From NCBI GenBank assembly GCA_963978895.1, contig OZ022241.1, positions 3,109,496 through 3,173,495 on the forward strand: 64,000 bases of DNA, in the 5' to 3' direction. This document shows, in pieces, positions 62,017 through 64,000 of the stretch (within the stretch, counting starts at the first letter, position 1; the number at the start of each line of letters is the position of its first letter). Position numbers and translations under genes: made by a program. The notes under the pieces are model-generated. The model ran no database searches and was not told the DNA's origin. It saw nothing but the letters and a program-made list of their open reading frames with translations. This stretch comes from Erpobdella octoculata. Its lineage: Eukaryota; Annelida; Clitellata; Hirudinida; Erpobdellidae.

Positions 62017-64000
62017 CAATGATGTTAAATTACCTGTTTAACTGCGATCCAATCCTCTGTCTCAACTCATTTCTCTCCTCCGGCGTCCTATGAGGAATGA
62101 CGCTGCAGTCGAAGGGAAGATTGGCCCTCTGTCGATCTGCTTTCGTGCTCAGGAATTTGGCGAGACTGTCGTTCCTCATCACTTTGGCTCCCAGTCCTCC
62201 TATGATTATAATTATAAAAACCATCATTACTATCACTATCACCGTTATCCACATGAGAACTGTCAATCATATCCTTAGGAAAGCGAAAGTTTATCATGAA
62301 AAAACCATGTGCACTCAGCTCCCTGACACGTATGATGTTTGGCGATTTTCAAACTACCATAAACTCTAAGGCAACTGAATGAATACATCTAATATGATAA
62401 CAAATAACTATCTCAACACAATATATTAACACAGCAGCACATAAACCACCAGGACAGTATAATAGATTTAAACCCAACAGCACCCATCGGGACCATAATG
62501 CTTGGGTTTCTCCACTCAGTAAAAATTTTCAATTACAAAAAAGAGCCTCACTTAGAATGAATAAAAATAATTGAGCAATTATTATGAAACCATCATTATT
62601 TATCTGCAGATCATTTTTGATAATTTTTTTTTAAACACATCAACAAAGGAGAAGGTTAACGATTTCACGTCTGGGCCGACGTCCTACTGATGTCATTCAC
62701 ACGAAAAATAACATTTTCATTCAAAATTTACATTTAGTTCCTATTATTTACTTAATATAACACCAGGTGTAACAAAATGACCTCATCGACATAGTTCTTC
62801 AGCCTCTGACAAATCACTGACTATAATGTAATTGCATGCCATTTATGGACATTAAATAAATCACTGCTAAGCATGCTGGACAATTAAACACGAATGTATT
62901 TTGTGTGCGTGTGTGTGTGTGAGCATATGTCTTCACTTGCCCGCAAGATCAATCACGTTAAAACAACACATAAAAAAGCTGTTCATCACGAAGTTGATTT
63001 ATAAATAAAAAAAAATATTTTTATCAAGTACTTTTTTTTTTAAATAAATAAAAAATAAATTTTAAACATTTAATTTTAACAAATTTACAACAAACTCCCC
63101 AATAAGAAATCGAGGAAATAAACAAAAAAAACGAAAACCCACTCGGCTTGTCTGTGAACTGAATCTCCCCGTCGGAATCCTCGCTGTTGTTGTTTAAGTT
63201 GTCATAGTCCGGATTGTCGTCTTCGTCTTCCTCTTCAACGACTTCTTCTTGCAACGACATTCCGACGTAGTTGTGACTTGAAGAAAATCAATCGCCATAT
63301 TGTTATTATTATGATGATAGAAAAAAAGATGACATAAAAACAAACTTAATAATTATATACAACGACAATAACAATTTATATTAATTGACTTTTTTAGTAA
63401 AAAAATATTTACTTATAATTTATACTTTTTTAAATTTTATACAGTAATTTACGTTTATATATTTATTATATAGTAATATACTTGACTTGAATATAATAAA
63501 TGTGACATAAAAACAAACATAATAATTATATATAATGACAATAATAATTTATATTAATTGACTTTTAATGCAAAAAAACTAAATGCTTATAATTTATACT
63601 CATTTACATTTTATAAAATAATTTACATTTATAGATTTACTACACAGTAATTTATATTAATATATTTTTATTAACTTGTTGGATAAGAAATTTAACACAA
63701 ACCAGAACAATTTGAAATGGGGTGTTAATTAAAAAACCAAATCAATGAACAACAAATGGCTCAGCAGCTGATACTCTCTTAGTTTATCATAATTTATGCA
63801 AACCTGGTTAGGTTAATTAATAACGAACACCTGGGTAGATCATTATAATTTATGCAAAGATGCAAACAACCACCAATAACATCAGAAAACTAGCCTACTT
63901 TTGATTGAACCCAACGTTGAACTTGTTGGCAAGGAAGCTGCTGGGAATAGCCGAGTGTTCTTCCGTGCTTCCGAACTTAACTCCTCCTCCCTTACCCGAA
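58353..64000 (-). CDS. PHACTR: PHACTR-family phosphatase and actin regulator, 3' part
   Basis: PHACTR proteins bind G-actin through RPEL motifs and recruit protein phosphatase 1. Eight minus-strand exons are in the window: 63899-64000 (cut by the edge), 63143-63276, 62034-62199, 60452-60507, 59835-59896, 59600-59737, 58806-58882 and 58353-58368. All phases agree. The order is a Gly/Ser-rich segment, an acidic region ([15 protein letters not shown]), [11 protein letters not shown], then two RPEL motifs ([18 protein letters not shown] and [18 protein letters not shown]). The PP1-binding C-terminus follows ([31 protein letters not shown], ending YTRFHQP). The first RPEL of the C-terminal triplet is degenerate: after NDSLAKFL the expected RPxxxEL is not present. 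The last exon holds only five codons plus the stop. The 5' part lies outside the window. Confidence 0.93.
61545..61885. repeat. About 30-bp minisatellite in a PHACTR intron
   Basis: About eleven units resembling CATGATAACATCTACATTAC followed by AATTCACC. Confidence 0.88.

Overview
This is a window of an animal nuclear genome. It is AT-rich, its genes carry GT-AG introns and show metazoan gene content, and it holds many microsatellites and several families of transposable elements. There is no sign of bacterial, organellar or viral organisation. The Rab3, PHACTR and cystatin sequences and the heavy microsatellite load suit a non-vertebrate bilaterian, perhaps a lophotrochozoan. That is an inference and the species cannot be fixed from the window.

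Layout. Rab3 lies on the minus strand (four coding exons, 2411-14406). An intronless, tail-anchored UBE2Z-like E2 gene is nested in its last intron (4302-5270, minus). ISCA1 (18034-19404, minus) and prefoldin subunit 4 (22238-22941, minus) follow. The prefoldin gene is head to head with the first of two eIF2D (ligatin) paralogues on the plus strand (23326-29509). The second eIF2D copy (31207-46664, plus) has twelve exons that join into an intact 549-residue frame, although its introns are packed with nested transposons. A third copy of the eIF2D first exon, with its flanks, sits downstream at 48842-48894. A secreted cystatin is on the minus strand (49149-50130). RidA (52772-54073, plus) and an intronless RPRD1/CREPT gene (54290-55345, minus) converge tail to tail. 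The last eight coding exons of a PHACTR gene (58353 to beyond 64000, minus) close the window.

Mobile DNA. Two non-autonomous Helitron families can be defined by TC...CTAG ends, a 3' hairpin and A|T target sites. Family I has a GC-rich internal minisatellite and family II has an array of roughly 155-bp units. A Gypsy-class LTR element with two identical 183-bp LTRs interrupts a family I Helitron, which itself abuts another copy head to tail. Two hAT-type elements with 8-bp target duplications, a Tc1/mariner-type MITE, a telomere-like TIR element, tRNA-derived SINEs and LINE 3' fragments are also visible.

The genes do not form a pathway. The only local relationships are the eIF2D tandem duplication, the shared PFDN4/eIF2D promoter interval, the RidA/RPRD1 tail-to-tail overlap and the nesting of the E2 gene in Rab3. 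All exon boundaries were derived by hand from reading frame, splice dinucleotides and family knowledge. The least certain part is the 3' half of the first eIF2D copy.
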